DNA of 64,000 nucleotides. Origin: Amycolatopsis sp. QT-25. GTDB taxonomy: Bacteria > Actinomycetota > Actinomycetes > Mycobacteriales > Pseudonocardiaceae. The stretch lies in assembly GCF_029369745.1 (NCBI RefSeq), contig NZ_CP120210.1, positions 5,332,001 to 5,396,000 on the forward strand, read 5' to 3'. The translations under genes and the position numbers were made by a program. Below the pieces are notes generated by a model. It did no database searches and had not been told where the DNA came from. It worked only from the letters and a program-made list of their open reading frames with translations. This document shows positions 1 through 8,043 of this stretch, piece after piece (the stretch's first letter is position 1; the number at the start of each line of letters is the position of its first letter).

Positions 1-153
1 TGGCTCGGCGACACGGACTTCCACCGCAGCCACCAGTCCGCGCTCGTCCGCAAACAACCCGAGCACTACCGCCCGAGGTTCCCGGACGTCCCCGACGATT
101 TGCCCTACGTCTGGCCGGGGTCGGACCGTCCACGACGAGAAGGAGTGCGATGA
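1..153 (+). CDS. C-terminal end of an MSMEG_6728-family protein (5' truncated)
   Basis: Only the last 50 codons are present; the reading frame is open from base 1 and stops at 151-153. The tail reads WLGDTDFHRSHQSALVRK and then PEHYRPRFPDV and DDLPYVWP. This is the characteristic end of the actinobacterial MSMEG_6728 family, small cytoplasmic proteins related to pyrimidine-dimer glycosylases. The family assignment is from memory of its conserved C-terminus. The stop overlaps the ATG of the next gene (ATGA), so the two are probably translationally coupled. Function in the cell is not established. Confidence 0.7.
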   Translation, partial: WLGDTDFHRSHQSALVRKQPEHYRPRFPDVPDDLPYVWPGSDRPRREGVR

Positions 154-359
154 CCCAGCGTTTTCACCAAGGCGACAAGGTCCGCTGGAACAGCCACGGC
201 GGGCATGCCGAAGGCGAGGTCCTGAAGGAGATCACTTCCGACACCGAAGCGGGCGGCCGCACCGTGCGCGCGTCCGAAGAGGAGCCGCAGTACCTCGTGC
301 GCAGCGACAAGAGCGGCGGCGAAGCGGTACACAAGCCCGAGGCACTGGAGAAGCTGTGA
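150..359 (+). CDS. DUF2945 (HVA1/TUDOR-like) protein
   Basis: A 69-residue protein with the typical DUF2945 pattern: an early GDKVRW motif, a GEVLKEI strand, then an acidic stretch followed by PQYLVRSDKSGGEAVHKPE. The family (hypervirulence-associated TUDOR domain) forms a small beta-barrel of unknown role and is common in actinomycete stress-gene neighbourhoods. Start ATG overlaps the upstream stop and the stop overlaps the GTG of the following gene, so it sits in a coupled three-gene run. No catalytic residues are recognisable. Confidence 0.8.
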   Translation: MTQRFHQGDKVRWNSHGGHAEGEVLKEITSDTEAGGRTVRASEEEPQYLVRSDKSGGEAVHKPEALEKL

Positions 360-682
360 GCGAAGACAAGGACGTCCGGACCGAGTTCGGCGAGGCGGTC
401 AACATGACCGCGGGAGAACTCGAGAAGTGGCTGAAGACCGACGAGTCCCGCCGAGCGGGCCAGCACAAGAACGGCGGCGAGTCCGTCGGCCACGAGTCAG
501 GCCGCCGGATCGTCGGGATCCTGCGCACGAACAAGGCGGAGCTGACCGAAGAGGACGAAAAGCACATGCGCAAGGTGGTCGGCTACGTGCACCGGCATCT
601 CGCGCAGCGTCCGTCGGGCGACATCGAGGACACGACCTGGCGGCATTCGCTGATGAACTGGGGACACGACCCCGCCAAGTAG
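356..682 (+). CDS. DUF3140 domain protein
   Basis: A 108-residue, strongly charged helical protein starting at GTG 356, which overlaps the stop of the DUF2945 gene. Conserved family features visible are the segment TAGELEKWLKTDES, the GHESGRRIVGIL block, and the HMRKVVGYVHRHL helix followed by a W-rich end (TTWRHSLMNWGHDP). DUF2945 and DUF3140 genes are often neighbours in actinobacteria. Function unknown; a DNA- or RNA-associated stress role is speculation. Confidence 0.8.
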   Translation: MSEDKDVRTEFGEAVNMTAGELEKWLKTDESRRAGQHKNGGESVGHESGRRIVGILRTNKAELTEEDEKHMRKVVGYVHRHLAQRPSGDIEDTTWRHSLMNWGHDPAK

Positions 683-683
683 C

Positions 684-1100
684 TCAGGCGCTGGGCCGCC
701 CCATTTCGTGTCCCGGCCGTCCCTCGGTCCGCCGTTGCCGCTTGATCCGCTCTTCGTGCAGGTGACGGCGTCCTCCGGTCAGGTCTTCGGCGACGTCCTT
801 CGTCAGGTCGCGGTAGGCCCGGTAGAAGCCGTCGTCGTACTCCTCGATCACCTGGAAGGTCCACCGGTCGGGCAGCACGTTGAGCCCGATCAGCTCGGTT
901 TCGATCCGCTCGGCCCAGTCCGCGTGTCCGGCCTTCCGGAGTCCTTCGGCGGCCTCACTGAGCGCGAAGTCGGCGGTTCCCGTGAGGTGGTGGAAGGCGT
1001 ACAGGTGGCCACGCGCCTGTTCGACCGTTTCGAGCGCGAAGACCAGCTTGCCCACCGCGTCGACGGTCGTTTCGTCGGGTTCTGGAGAGGATTCCGGCAT
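684..1100 (-). CDS. Hypothetical helical protein
   Basis: Start is taken at ATG 1098-1100 with a GGGGAAG ribosome-binding-like sequence upstream, giving 138 residues; the frame stays open further upstream, but that part reads as low-complexity Arg-rich sequence and overlaps other features. The protein looks all-helical: an acidic N-terminus, then AVGKLVFALETVEQARGHLY, a central GLRKAGHADWAERIETEL helix, and a basic C-terminal tail. No signal peptide or membrane segment. I do not recognise a family. It converges on the DUF3140 gene with a 1-bp gap. Confidence 0.65.
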   Translation of the reverse strand: MPESSPEPDETTVDAVGKLVFALETVEQARGHLYAFHHLTGTADFALSEAAEGLRKAGHADWAERIETELIGLNVLPDRWTFQVIEEYDDGFYRAYRDLTKDVAEDLTGGRRHLHEERIKRQRRTEGRPGHEMGRPSA

Positions 1101-1105
1101 GGCCG

Positions 1106-1443
1106 GTGACTTCCCCGGCGCCGGTGTTTCTACACCCCGATGACGGCGATCCGGCCGAACGAGCGGACTCGGCGGCATATCGGCCGCGGCACCCCCCGCC
1201 GTACGGCACCGAAGTCTCGGGAGTGCGCTGGATCGAAGTGCCGCGACGGCCGGCCGCCGCCGGCCGGACATCGTCGTCCCGGGCCACGGCGACGTCTCCG
1301 GACGCCGGATCCTGCCCGACGTCCGCGAGTACCTCGAACTGCTGCGTGACGAGACCTGGACGCGGAGTGACTCGTCTCTCCCCGAAGAGACGATCGCCGC
1401 GAAGGGCATCGGCTGCTTTTGTGCCGACCCATTCAGGCCATGA
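1106..1443 (+). pseudogene. Remnant of a metallo-beta-lactamase-fold hydrolase
   Basis: Two frames each carry pieces of an MBL-fold enzyme. From 1106 the frame gives VFLHPDDGDPAERADSA and then PPYGTEVSGVRWIEVP, like the middle of small MBL hydrolases. Around 1250-1264 the match moves to another frame, which reads RPDIVVPGHGDVSGRRIL followed by DVREYLELLRDETW and EETIAAKG, typical of the C-terminal end of this superfamily, stopping at 1441-1443. A deletion/frameshift joins them and the N-terminal HxHxDH half is missing. It is therefore a decayed, non-functional fragment. The family call is by resemblance. Confidence 0.6.
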
Positions 1444-1609
1444 GGCAACAGGCGCCGGTGAAGCAGCCGAAGGTGCCTCCGCTCGACGTGTTCTTCCAGT
1501 TGTCGAAGTGATCGATCACGATCTCGACGTCGGCCTGCCCCGCGGCGGTGACATCGACACCCGAGTCGGCGAAAAAACTGCGGATATCGTCGGAAACGGT
1601 GCTCTTCAT
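1433..1609 (-). CDS. Small peptide with Cys/Ser/Thr-rich tail, RiPP-precursor-like
   Basis: ATG at 1607-1609 is preceded by a strong ribosome-binding site (GAGGGAG, 7 nt spacer) and opens a 58-codon frame. The first ~38 residues are acidic and leader-like (MKSTVSDDIRSFFADSG, then ADVEIVIDHFDNW). The end is abruptly different: TSSGGTFGCFTGACCLMA, with three Cys and several Ser/Thr. The spacing Ser-x2-Thr-x2-Cys fits the pattern used for labionin or lanthionine rings. No lanthipeptide synthetase, radical-SAM, protease or dedicated exporter lies next to it in the window, so it would be an orphan precursor. Alternatives are a metal-binding peptide or a chance frame; the ribosome-binding site and composition switch argue against chance. 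Confidence 0.55.
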   Translation of the reverse strand: MKSTVSDDIRSFFADSGVDVTAAGQADVEIVIDHFDNWKNTSSGGTFGCFTGACCLMA

Positions 1610-1766
1610 GAAAGATCTCCCTCAAACCTGCGGTGTTGGACACTGAAATCGTGCAGGTTCACCTCCATCGGCCGACAGTGCGAAGCACCACGGACGACTT
1701 GTGGCTTTCGACTGGTCCACTCGCGTCAACGGGGTGGCGCGAGTGGAGCAGCCGAGCGTGGGAGGG

Positions 1767-2540
1767 TTACTTGAAGATGGCGATGGGATGAACGACGAGT
1801 TCCCCCGTTTCGGGCTCCCAATCCTCGACCTTGCCGAGGCACCGCGCCCGGAACGCGCCGGACGGGGCGGAGTCCCGCAGGTCACTGGTCACACAGGTGA
1901 AGCGGACACTCCTGCTCTTCGACGGATCGTCCGGGTCGCCGTACGGCGCGACGAACACCGTCTCGGTGTCACTCTGGGAGCGTTCACGGAACAGGCCCTT
2001 CATGGAGACGAACGCCTCGACACCACGGAGCCGCGCCTGGAGCTGCCGGGTGCTCTCGGGACCGTCGGACCAGCCGAGTTCCTTCACCAGCGCGCGGTTG
2101 TGCACGAGTTCCTGCTTCGCCAGATCGACATGGATGACGTCGTGGTGCTTCTCCAGTACCTTCGTCACGATGCCGATCACCGTGATCGGTTCGGCGCGGC
2201 GGATGTACCGCCGGAACTCCTCGTCGGTGTCCGTGCGCTCCGACTCCCCTCTGAGCGGACCGAAGCCACCCGATCCCCAGAACCGCCAGCCCCGGCTCTT
2301 CCGTTTCTCCACCTCCTGCTCCAGCGCCTCGTTGTAGCGATGCAGCTGGTACAGGCCCATCACGGATTTCGTGTGCAGGTAGAAGGCGATGCCGCGGATC
2401 CTTCCCTGATCGCCGTCGGAGCGCGCGCGGCGCCAGTGCCGCCCGACAACGACGATCGCGACGACGAAGGCGACCACGGTCAGCACCCAGACCGCGAGCC
2501 ACAGTCCCCAGACTTCCCACCACAGATCATCGGCAGCCAC
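1767..2540 (-). CDS. Membrane-anchored protein of the VWA operon, unknown function
   Basis: Start is placed at GTG 2540, overlapping the end of the VWA lipoprotein gene; the frame is open further upstream but that part is an out-of-frame shadow of the VWA gene. The 257-residue protein begins with one long hydrophobic segment (WLAVWVLTVVAFVVAIVVV), then a basic stretch and a soluble domain with HTKSVMGLYQLHRYNEALEQ (TPR-like helix), ITVIGIVTKVLEKHHDVIHV, and a C-terminal beta-rich region ending VVHPIAIFK. The soluble part is probably cytoplasmic. I do not recognise the family. Tight overlap makes it the third gene of the operon at 5297-1767. Confidence 0.75.
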   Translation of the reverse strand: MAADDLWWEVWGLWLAVWVLTVVAFVVAIVVVGRHWRRARSDGDQGRIRGIAFYLHTKSVMGLYQLHRYNEALEQEVEKRKSRGWRFWGSGGFGPLRGESERTDTDEEFRRYIRRAEPITVIGIVTKVLEKHHDVIHVDLAKQELVHNRALVKELGWSDGPESTRQLQARLRGVEAFVSMKGLFRERSQSDTETVFVAPYGDPDDPSKSRSVRFTCVTSDLRDSAPSGAFRARCLGKVEDWEPETGELVVHPIAIFK

Positions 2541-4062
2541 GGATCTCCTTGAAGGCGTCGAGCAGGGAGGTCGTGTTCGCGTCGACCATCCGGCCACCGG
2601 TGGCCACGGCCGCGCGCTCCAGTTCGGCGGGATTCGCCTCGCCGAACCGGATGGTGTACGTGTGCACGCCGGGCTCCCTCGGCGCACGCAGGAATTCCTC
2701 GATGCCCTGGCCGGAGTTGCTCTCTCCGTCGGTCATCAGCACGATCGAAACGCCGCTGGCGGGTTCGGCACGGCGATGGGCACCGGCCTTCGCGTACGCC
2801 GCACCGAGCGCCGACCAGACCGCCGTGGTGCCGTCGAACTCGTCGGCGGCGACGAAGGTCCGCAGCGCGTCGAGATCCTGGGGGCCGTTGACGATGAATT
2901 CCTTGTCCCCCAGTATCTTCCCGCCGAAGCGGAGGACCGTGAGCCGCTCGCCGCGGTAGAAGCGGTCGAATCCCCCGTCCGGGCCGCCGCTCAGCCCGGC
3001 GAAGGTCGCCCGGAGCGCGGCGATCCGCGGCCCCTTCATCGAACCGGAGAAGTCGAGCACGAAGATCACGCGCCCGGGTGTCCGGCCGGCGGGGGCCGCG
3101 TAGTCGTCGAGCAATTTGTCCACGACGGCCTGCTCGTCGGGGAAGTACAGCGAGTTCCCGATCGAGGCGGGCAACCTCGGATCGAGCGCCACCTCCCCGG
3201 CGATCGGCCGCCGGAGCGTCCGCTCCATCAGCTTCTTCTGCGTCGCCGGGCTTCTCAACCAGGAGACGATCTTGTCGTACACCGCCCGTTCGGCCGGGTC
3301 GAGCAGGAGGAGCGGGTAGTCGGACTGGACGATGCCGTCCCTCGGATACACCAGCTCCAACGGCGTCTTGAGCCTGCCGCTCGCGTTGAGGGTGAGCAGA
3401 GTGGACTCGTACCCGATGATCGCGTCCACGTCCTGGCGCTCGGCGAAGCGGTCGGTCACCGCGGCCGACGTGTCCGCCGTGAGCGTGTGGCCGGTGCGGA
3501 AGCCCTGCAGCTTGTCGCATTTCACGTCTTGGAGCCGCAATGCCGCTCCGGTGCCCGAGGCCGCCGTCGCCACCCCGACGAGTGAGGTGAGCCCGCTGGT
3601 CGACTTGGCCGGATCCGCCATCGCGAACCGGAACCCGCCGCCGGCCGCCGCGTCCGCCAGATCGGCCCACGAAAGCCTGCCGTCCGGTTTGCCTCGGCGC
3701 AGCTCCGCGGCCTTCGCCGGGGTGATCCCGACGATGACCGGCGACACCATGGTCTTGGTCACGAGCGGCCGTTCCCCTTTGTCCGCGGACTGCCGGTACC
3801 TGAGCTGGAAATACCGGTCGGTGGAAAGCCAGGCGAGGTCGTGTGTGGCCTTCCCCGGCGTGAGGGAAGTGGTCGCGTCGACGGTGCCCCGGAAATCCAT
3901 TTCCAGTTCGATTCCCGTTTCACCGCGCAAGTCGTCGAGAATCGGCCCGAGGTCCGCGAGTTCGGAACTGGCCAGTACGCGCAGTTTCACCTGCTGCCCG
4001 CCGCTCGTACAGGCGGCGGCCACCAGGAGCAGGCAGCACAGGACCGCGAGGAGCCGCTTCAC
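2527..4062 (-). CDS. Lipoprotein with substrate-binding and VWA domains
   Basis: GTG 4062 overlaps the upstream stop and gives 511 residues. The N-terminus is a lipoprotein signal (KRLLAVLCCLLLVAAAC, lipobox Cys about residue 22). Residues ~25-330 resemble an extracellular solute-binding protein (LRVLASSELADLGPILDDL at its start). Residues ~330-511 form a von Willebrand A domain with the MIDAS motif DFSGS (VIFVLDFSGSMKGPR) and the later LMTDGESNSG strand. This fused architecture is known in actinomycetes, but its ligand is not. It is an extracytoplasmic, membrane-tethered protein, probably working with the anchored binding protein encoded just upstream. Confidence 0.85.
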   Translation of the reverse strand: MKRLLAVLCCLLLVAAACTSGGQQVKLRVLASSELADLGPILDDLRGETGIELEMDFRGTVDATTSLTPGKATHDLAWLSTDRYFQLRYRQSADKGERPLVTKTMVSPVIVGITPAKAAELRRGKPDGRLSWADLADAAAGGGFRFAMADPAKSTSGLTSLVGVATAASGTGAALRLQDVKCDKLQGFRTGHTLTADTSAAVTDRFAERQDVDAIIGYESTLLTLNASGRLKTPLELVYPRDGIVQSDYPLLLLDPAERAVYDKIVSWLRSPATQKKLMERTLRRPIAGEVALDPRLPASIGNSLYFPDEQAVVDKLLDDYAAPAGRTPGRVIFVLDFSGSMKGPRIAALRATFAGLSGGPDGGFDRFYRGERLTVLRFGGKILGDKEFIVNGPQDLDALRTFVAADEFDGTTAVWSALGAAYAKAGAHRRAEPASGVSIVLMTDGESNSGQGIEEFLRAPREPGVHTYTIRFGEANPAELERAAVATGGRMVDANTTSLLDAFKEIRGCR

Positions 4063-5297
4063 GGGCAGTCCCCGACGGTCTTGATCATCTCTTCCAGCAC
4101 CGGATTGTCGGGAAGCGGCGTGGTGCTGTCGTCGTCCGCGATTTCCGGCGCCGTCAACCCCTGTTCGCGCAGGAAGTCGTACAGCCGCGCGCTCTTCGTG
4201 GTGCCGGCGGGAGTCGCGACGCCGAAGCCGAGCTCCATCGCGCGGCGTTGCAGCTCGGGATCGAAGGTGATCAGTTCGCCCAGGCGTTCCGCTTCCGGCT
4301 TCAGGGCCAGGAACTGCGGTTTCGTCAGGATGTTGTCCTTCGGGTACAGCAGGACCCGGTCGAGATCCGGCCGCCCGCTCTGCGCCTTGGCGCGCAACTG
4401 CATCGCGAGGTATTGGTGCTCGTAGATGACGACGATCGGCTTGTCCCCCTCGGCGAGATTCGCGTAGGACTCGGACAGATCCGCCGACGGGAAACCTTGC
4501 GCCGCCACGAGCGGTTTGACCCGGCCGGCCAGCGCCTTCGCGCTCGACAGGAGCGGCGGACCGGCGGGCTCGCCCGCCGGTCGCGGGTCGACGACCGGGA
4601 CCTTGCGGCCGTTCTCCAGGAACGCCAACAGGATCAGATACGTCGCACCCGAGTTGGAGTCGCAGATGTTCGACGTCTGCGCCAGCACCCTGTTCCCGTT
4701 CTCGGCGCCGAACCTGCCGACGCCGAGGGAGTCCCAGGTGCGCTCCTGCCGCATCGCCTCGATGAATTTCTCGGTGTCCAGCGTGTAGTACAGCGGATCC
4801 CGCTGCCCCGGCGGTTTCGTGGCGATCTTGTTGCTCGCCAGCGTTTCCGCGTAGCGGCGATAGGTGGCGAGGACGATCGGGCTGGTGAACGGCTGTCGCG
4901 CGCTGCCCGTCCACTCGTTCGCCCTCGACCGCCGGACGAGACCGGCGGCCGGCTCGCCGGACATGAACACGAAGTCGTACCGGCTGAGGTCGTGGGTGGC
5001 GACGTCCCGCGATCCCGCCCTGGTCACGTGCACACGGATGTGGTGGCGCATCAGGATTTCCCGGATCTTCGCGTCCTCGAAGAGATCCGATTTGGAGCCC
5101 ATCTTGCCGCGCAGCACCAGGGTCTGCTGGAACGGCACCACGATCGTCCCGCTCAGGAGGAGGGCGATCAGGCCGCTCACGGCGAGCACGAGCGCGGGCC
5201 CGAATGCGCGGAGAAAACGACGGCGGAGAAAGAACGCCGAGGGTTTTGGTCGGATGGTGAGCTGGGGTTCTTCACGAAGCGAGCTATCGGTGGTCAC
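4059..5297 (-). CDS. Membrane-anchored substrate-binding-like protein
   Basis: A 412-residue protein with a ~30-residue cytoplasmic N-terminus, one transmembrane anchor (FGPALVLAVSGLIALLLSG) and a large extracytoplasmic domain. The domain contains YDFVFMSGEPAA, TSPIVLATYRRYAETL and KPIVVIYEHQYLA, the layout of periplasmic-binding-like folds, and two Cys near the middle and C-terminus. It is the first gene of the three-gene operon, with its stop overlapping the GTG of the VWA lipoprotein gene. The ligand cannot be read from the sequence. It lacks a classical cleavable signal, so it is an uncleaved anchor. Confidence 0.8.
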   Translation of the reverse strand: MTTDSSLREEPQLTIRPKPSAFFLRRRFLRAFGPALVLAVSGLIALLLSGTIVVPFQQTLVLRGKMGSKSDLFEDAKIREILMRHHIRVHVTRAGSRDVATHDLSRYDFVFMSGEPAAGLVRRSRANEWTGSARQPFTSPIVLATYRRYAETLASNKIATKPPGQRDPLYYTLDTEKFIEAMRQERTWDSLGVGRFGAENGNRVLAQTSNICDSNSGATYLILLAFLENGRKVPVVDPRPAGEPAGPPLLSSAKALAGRVKPLVAAQGFPSADLSESYANLAEGDKPIVVIYEHQYLAMQLRAKAQSGRPDLDRVLLYPKDNILTKPQFLALKPEAERLGELITFDPELQRRAMELGFGVATPAGTTKSARLYDFLREQGLTAPEIADDDSTTPLPDNPVLEEMIKTVGDCP

Positions 5298-5468
5298 CGA
5301 TTTCCTCCCCGAATGTCCGGCAAGCCCATTTTACCGCGACGCACCGACGGGAAAGCACGTCTCGATCCGGCTTCGGTACCCACCCTCACCAGGCCGGGAG
5401 GCCGGACGGTTAGGCTCTTCGGTGGCGAAAACCGCCATGCACCACGACGCCGGGAGATCTGAACCGCC

Positions 5469-7124
5469 ATGCTGGACCGAGCAGTCATCGACGCCCTCTT
5501 CCCCGCCGACCTGCCCGAGCCCGAGCACTGGGAAGAGCGTTACCCCGCCCGCGAGCTCCCCGAGGGCGCCCTGGTCACCCGGTTCGGCCCCTCGCCGACC
5601 GGATTCGTCCACATCGGCGGCGTCTACGTCGCCACCATCGACCAGGACCTCGCCCGCCGCACCGGCGGCCGCTACCTCGTCCGGGTCGAGGACACCGACC
5701 GCTCCCGCGAGGTCGAAGGCGCCATCGAACAGTTCGAGCGCGGCTTCGCCTACTTCGGCCTCGCCGCCGACGAGGACATCCACCGCGGCGGCGACTACGG
5801 CCCGTACCAGCAGTCCGAGCGTGAGCGGATCTACCTGACCTACGTCCGTCAGCTGCTCCGCACCGGCCGCGCGTACCTCGACTTCGCCACCAAGGACGAG
5901 CTGGCGGCGATCACCGCCCGGCAGCAGGCGACGAAGCTGCCGACCGGGTACTACGGCTCGTGGGCCATCTGGCGCGACGCCGACCCCGCCGACGTCCAGG
6001 CCAGACTCGACGCCGGAGACCCGTACGTCGTCCGGTTCCGCGCGCCGGACGACACCGGCGCCCGCGCCCGGTTCACCGACGCCATCCGCGGCCCGCTGGA
6101 GGCCGAGGCCAACCGCAACGACGTCGTCGTCCTCAAGAGCTCCGACCAGAGCCCGCGGCTGCCGACCTACCACTTCGCGCACGCCGTCGACGACCACCTC
6201 ATGCGGGTCGACCTGGTCATCCGCGGCGACGAGTGGATCTCGTCGGTGCCCGTGCACCAGCAGCTGTTCGACGCGCTCGGCTTCGACCCGATCACCTACG
6301 CGCACATCGCCCCGCTGATGAAGCAGGAGGGTGGCAGCAAGCGCAAGCTGTCGAAGCGCAAGGACCCGGAAGCGAGCGTCGACTTCTACATCGAATCCGG
6401 CTACCCCACCAAGGCCGTCCTCTACTACCTGCGCGGACTCGCCAACGGCCGCCTCGCCGAACTGCCGCTCGACCAGGCCCTGGCCGAGCCGATCAACCTG
6501 GAGGAATGCGGCGTCGCCGGCCCGCTGGTCGACCTGGTCAAACTCGACGACATCTCGGCCGACCACATCGCCACGCTGTCCGGCGCCGAGATCCTCGAAG
6601 CGGTCCGTGCCTGGGCGGAGCGGTTCGACCCCGAGCTCAAGACCGTGCTCGACGCCGAGCCGGAGCTCGCGCTCCGTGCCCTCGCCGTCGAGCGTGACGG
6701 CGCCGAGAACCCACGCAAGGACCTGAAGAAGTGGAGCGAGTTCCGCGCCGTCTACGGCTTCTTCTTCCCGCAGTTGCACGCCGCCGTCGCCGGCCCCGAC
6801 GACGAGCGGATCACCGCCCTGGGCGTCGACCGGGAGGTCGTCCAGGCCGTGGCGCGGGACTTCGTCGGGAACTACCAGCAGCTCGACGACGGCCAGGAAT
6901 GGTTCCAGCAGATCCGCGAGGTCGCGGCGAAGCACGGCTTCGCGAAGAACGCGAAGGAGTTCAAGAAGAACCCCGAAGGCTTCCCCGGCTCCATTCGCGA
7001 GGCTTCGCAGATCATCCGCATCGCGATCACGGGCTCGACCCGGAGCCCGGACCTGCACTCGATCACCCAGGCGCTGGGCCGCGAGGAGACGCTGAGCCGG
7101 TTCGCCGGCCTCGTGGGCGAGTGA
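5469..7124 (+). CDS. gltX: Glutamate--tRNA ligase, divergent subfamily
   Basis: A 551-residue class I synthetase. The HIGH-type signature is RFGPSPTGFVHIGG (residues ~38-51), followed by YLVRVEDTDRSREVEG, which is typical of GluRS. The KMSKS-equivalent is KLSKRKD at residues ~293-299. The region after the HIGH motif lacks the RTALFN sequence of the usual actinobacterial GltX and instead has VYVATIDQDLARR, closer to a subfamily I associate with Firmicutes. The C-terminal anticodon-binding half is present, so the gene looks intact. It may be a second, non-housekeeping GluRS; whether the genome carries another copy cannot be seen here. Start ATG 5469 follows GGGAGATCTGAACCGCC. Confidence 0.85.
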   Translation: MLDRAVIDALFPADLPEPEHWEERYPARELPEGALVTRFGPSPTGFVHIGGVYVATIDQDLARRTGGRYLVRVEDTDRSREVEGAIEQFERGFAYFGLAADEDIHRGGDYGPYQQSERERIYLTYVRQLLRTGRAYLDFATKDELAAITARQQATKLPTGYYGSWAIWRDADPADVQARLDAGDPYVVRFRAPDDTGARARFTDAIRGPLEAEANRNDVVVLKSSDQSPRLPTYHFAHAVDDHLMRVDLVIRGDEWISSVPVHQQLFDALGFDPITYAHIAPLMKQEGGSKRKLSKRKDPEASVDFYIESGYPTKAVLYYLRGLANGRLAELPLDQALAEPINLEECGVAGPLVDLVKLDDISADHIATLSGAEILEAVRAWAERFDPELKTVLDAEPELALRALAVERDGAENPRKDLKKWSEFRAVYGFFFPQLHAAVAGPDDERITALGVDREVVQAVARDFVGNYQQLDDGQEWFQQIREVAAKHGFAKNAKEFKKNPEGFPGSIREASQIIRIAITGSTRSPDLHSITQALGREETLSRFAGLVGE

Positions 7125-7248
7125 CACGTGAGCGAGGCGCGGGACCGAGCCGGTTCAGGTGCGTAGTGCCGGTGCGCGGTGGCCGTTTCGCGTGCGTGGT
7201 TGGACGGCACGCGTGATGGGGCGGCCGACACGCGGCGGAATCCTGGCC

Positions 7249-7303
7249 GTACCTGAAGGACCCCCTCCTTGCGCCTGAGTACAGGAAGGGGTCCTTCAAG
7301 TAC
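7249..7303. terminator. Long inverted repeat between convergent genes
   Basis: Arms at 7249-7269 and 7283-7303 pair over 21 bp with two mismatches, around a 13-nt loop. It lies between the GluRS gene and the oppositely oriented 7327-8028 gene, so it could terminate both. The stem carries the TGAAGGACCCC core shared with the hairpins at 28971, 38182 and 41301. Confidence 0.7.
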
Positions 7304-7326
7304 TTCGCAGCGCTACTTGCGAGGCG

Positions 7327-8028
7327 TCAGAACTGGTCGTAGAAAGCGGTCTTGATCGCGACGACCGCCTGCTCCGTCTCCCGGAACCGCTCTCGCGCCT
7401 CGCTGGAGTCGATCAGCTGCACCAGCCGCAGCCCGAGCTGATCGGAATGCGTGAGCGAGAGCGGGGACGCGGCGGCGAGCGGACGGGACTTCGCGTCGTG
7501 CACGTGATGCGGGTAGTAGAAGACGGACCGGTCGCCGAGCACCGGGCCGATCCGGCGCCACAGTTCGCCGTACTCCACGGAGACCAGCACCTCGCCCCAG
7601 AAGCGCAGAATGGTCAGCAGTTCGACATCGGCGTACTTCGAGTCACCCGCCGAGGCGATCAGCTCCATCGTGGAGTCGACGCAGGCCGTGGTGGCCAGTG
7701 ACTTCCGCGAGCGCACCAGCGCCTCTCGCGGGACACCCAGCGCGAGGATGTCCGCCATCATGTCCTCGCGGTGTGAAGGCGTGTTGCCGGGCGAACCGGT
7801 GTCCGGGTACTCCTCACGGATGATGACGCGGGCGATCCGCTTGGACTGCTCGTCGGTGAGCAGGTCGATCGCCAGGTCGTAGGCCGTGGTGAAGGCCAGC
7901 GACAGGAAACGCCGCTGCAGCAGGACCGTTCGCAGATCTTCCCGGGAAAGCTCGGTGACGCCACGCAGCGTCGGGTGGTTCCGGAACCGTTCGATCAAAT
8001 CGTCTTCGAACTCGTCGAGTTCGCGCAT
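7327..8028 (-). CDS. Haem-oxygenase-like (HDO/PqqC-type) protein
   Basis: Start ATG 8028 follows GAGGGG with a 5-nt spacer (a GTG at 8031 is too close). The 233-residue protein is all-helical, without signal peptide. The segment IREEYPDTGSPGNTPSHRED carries a Glu and a His spaced like the first metal-ligand helix of haem-oxygenase-like diiron enzymes, and a later PHHVHDAKS block could supply more ligands. Such proteins include PqqC, TenA and iron-containing oxidases; the reaction cannot be inferred. It is the second gene of a pair, 15 bp downstream of the membrane protein gene at 8044-8877. Confidence 0.55.
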   Translation of the reverse strand: MRELDEFEDDLIERFRNHPTLRGVTELSREDLRTVLLQRRFLSLAFTTAYDLAIDLLTDEQSKRIARVIIREEYPDTGSPGNTPSHREDMMADILALGVPREALVRSRKSLATTACVDSTMELIASAGDSKYADVELLTILRFWGEVLVSVEYGELWRRIGPVLGDRSVFYYPHHVHDAKSRPLAAASPLSLTHSDQLGLRLVQLIDSSEARERFRETEQAVVAIKTAFYDQF

Positions 8029-8043
8029 CACTACCCCTCTTGG

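Noticed and set aside
1433..2540. Complete lanthipeptide cluster around the peptide gene
   Set aside because: No synthetase, cyclase, protease or exporter motifs occur in the neighbouring products.
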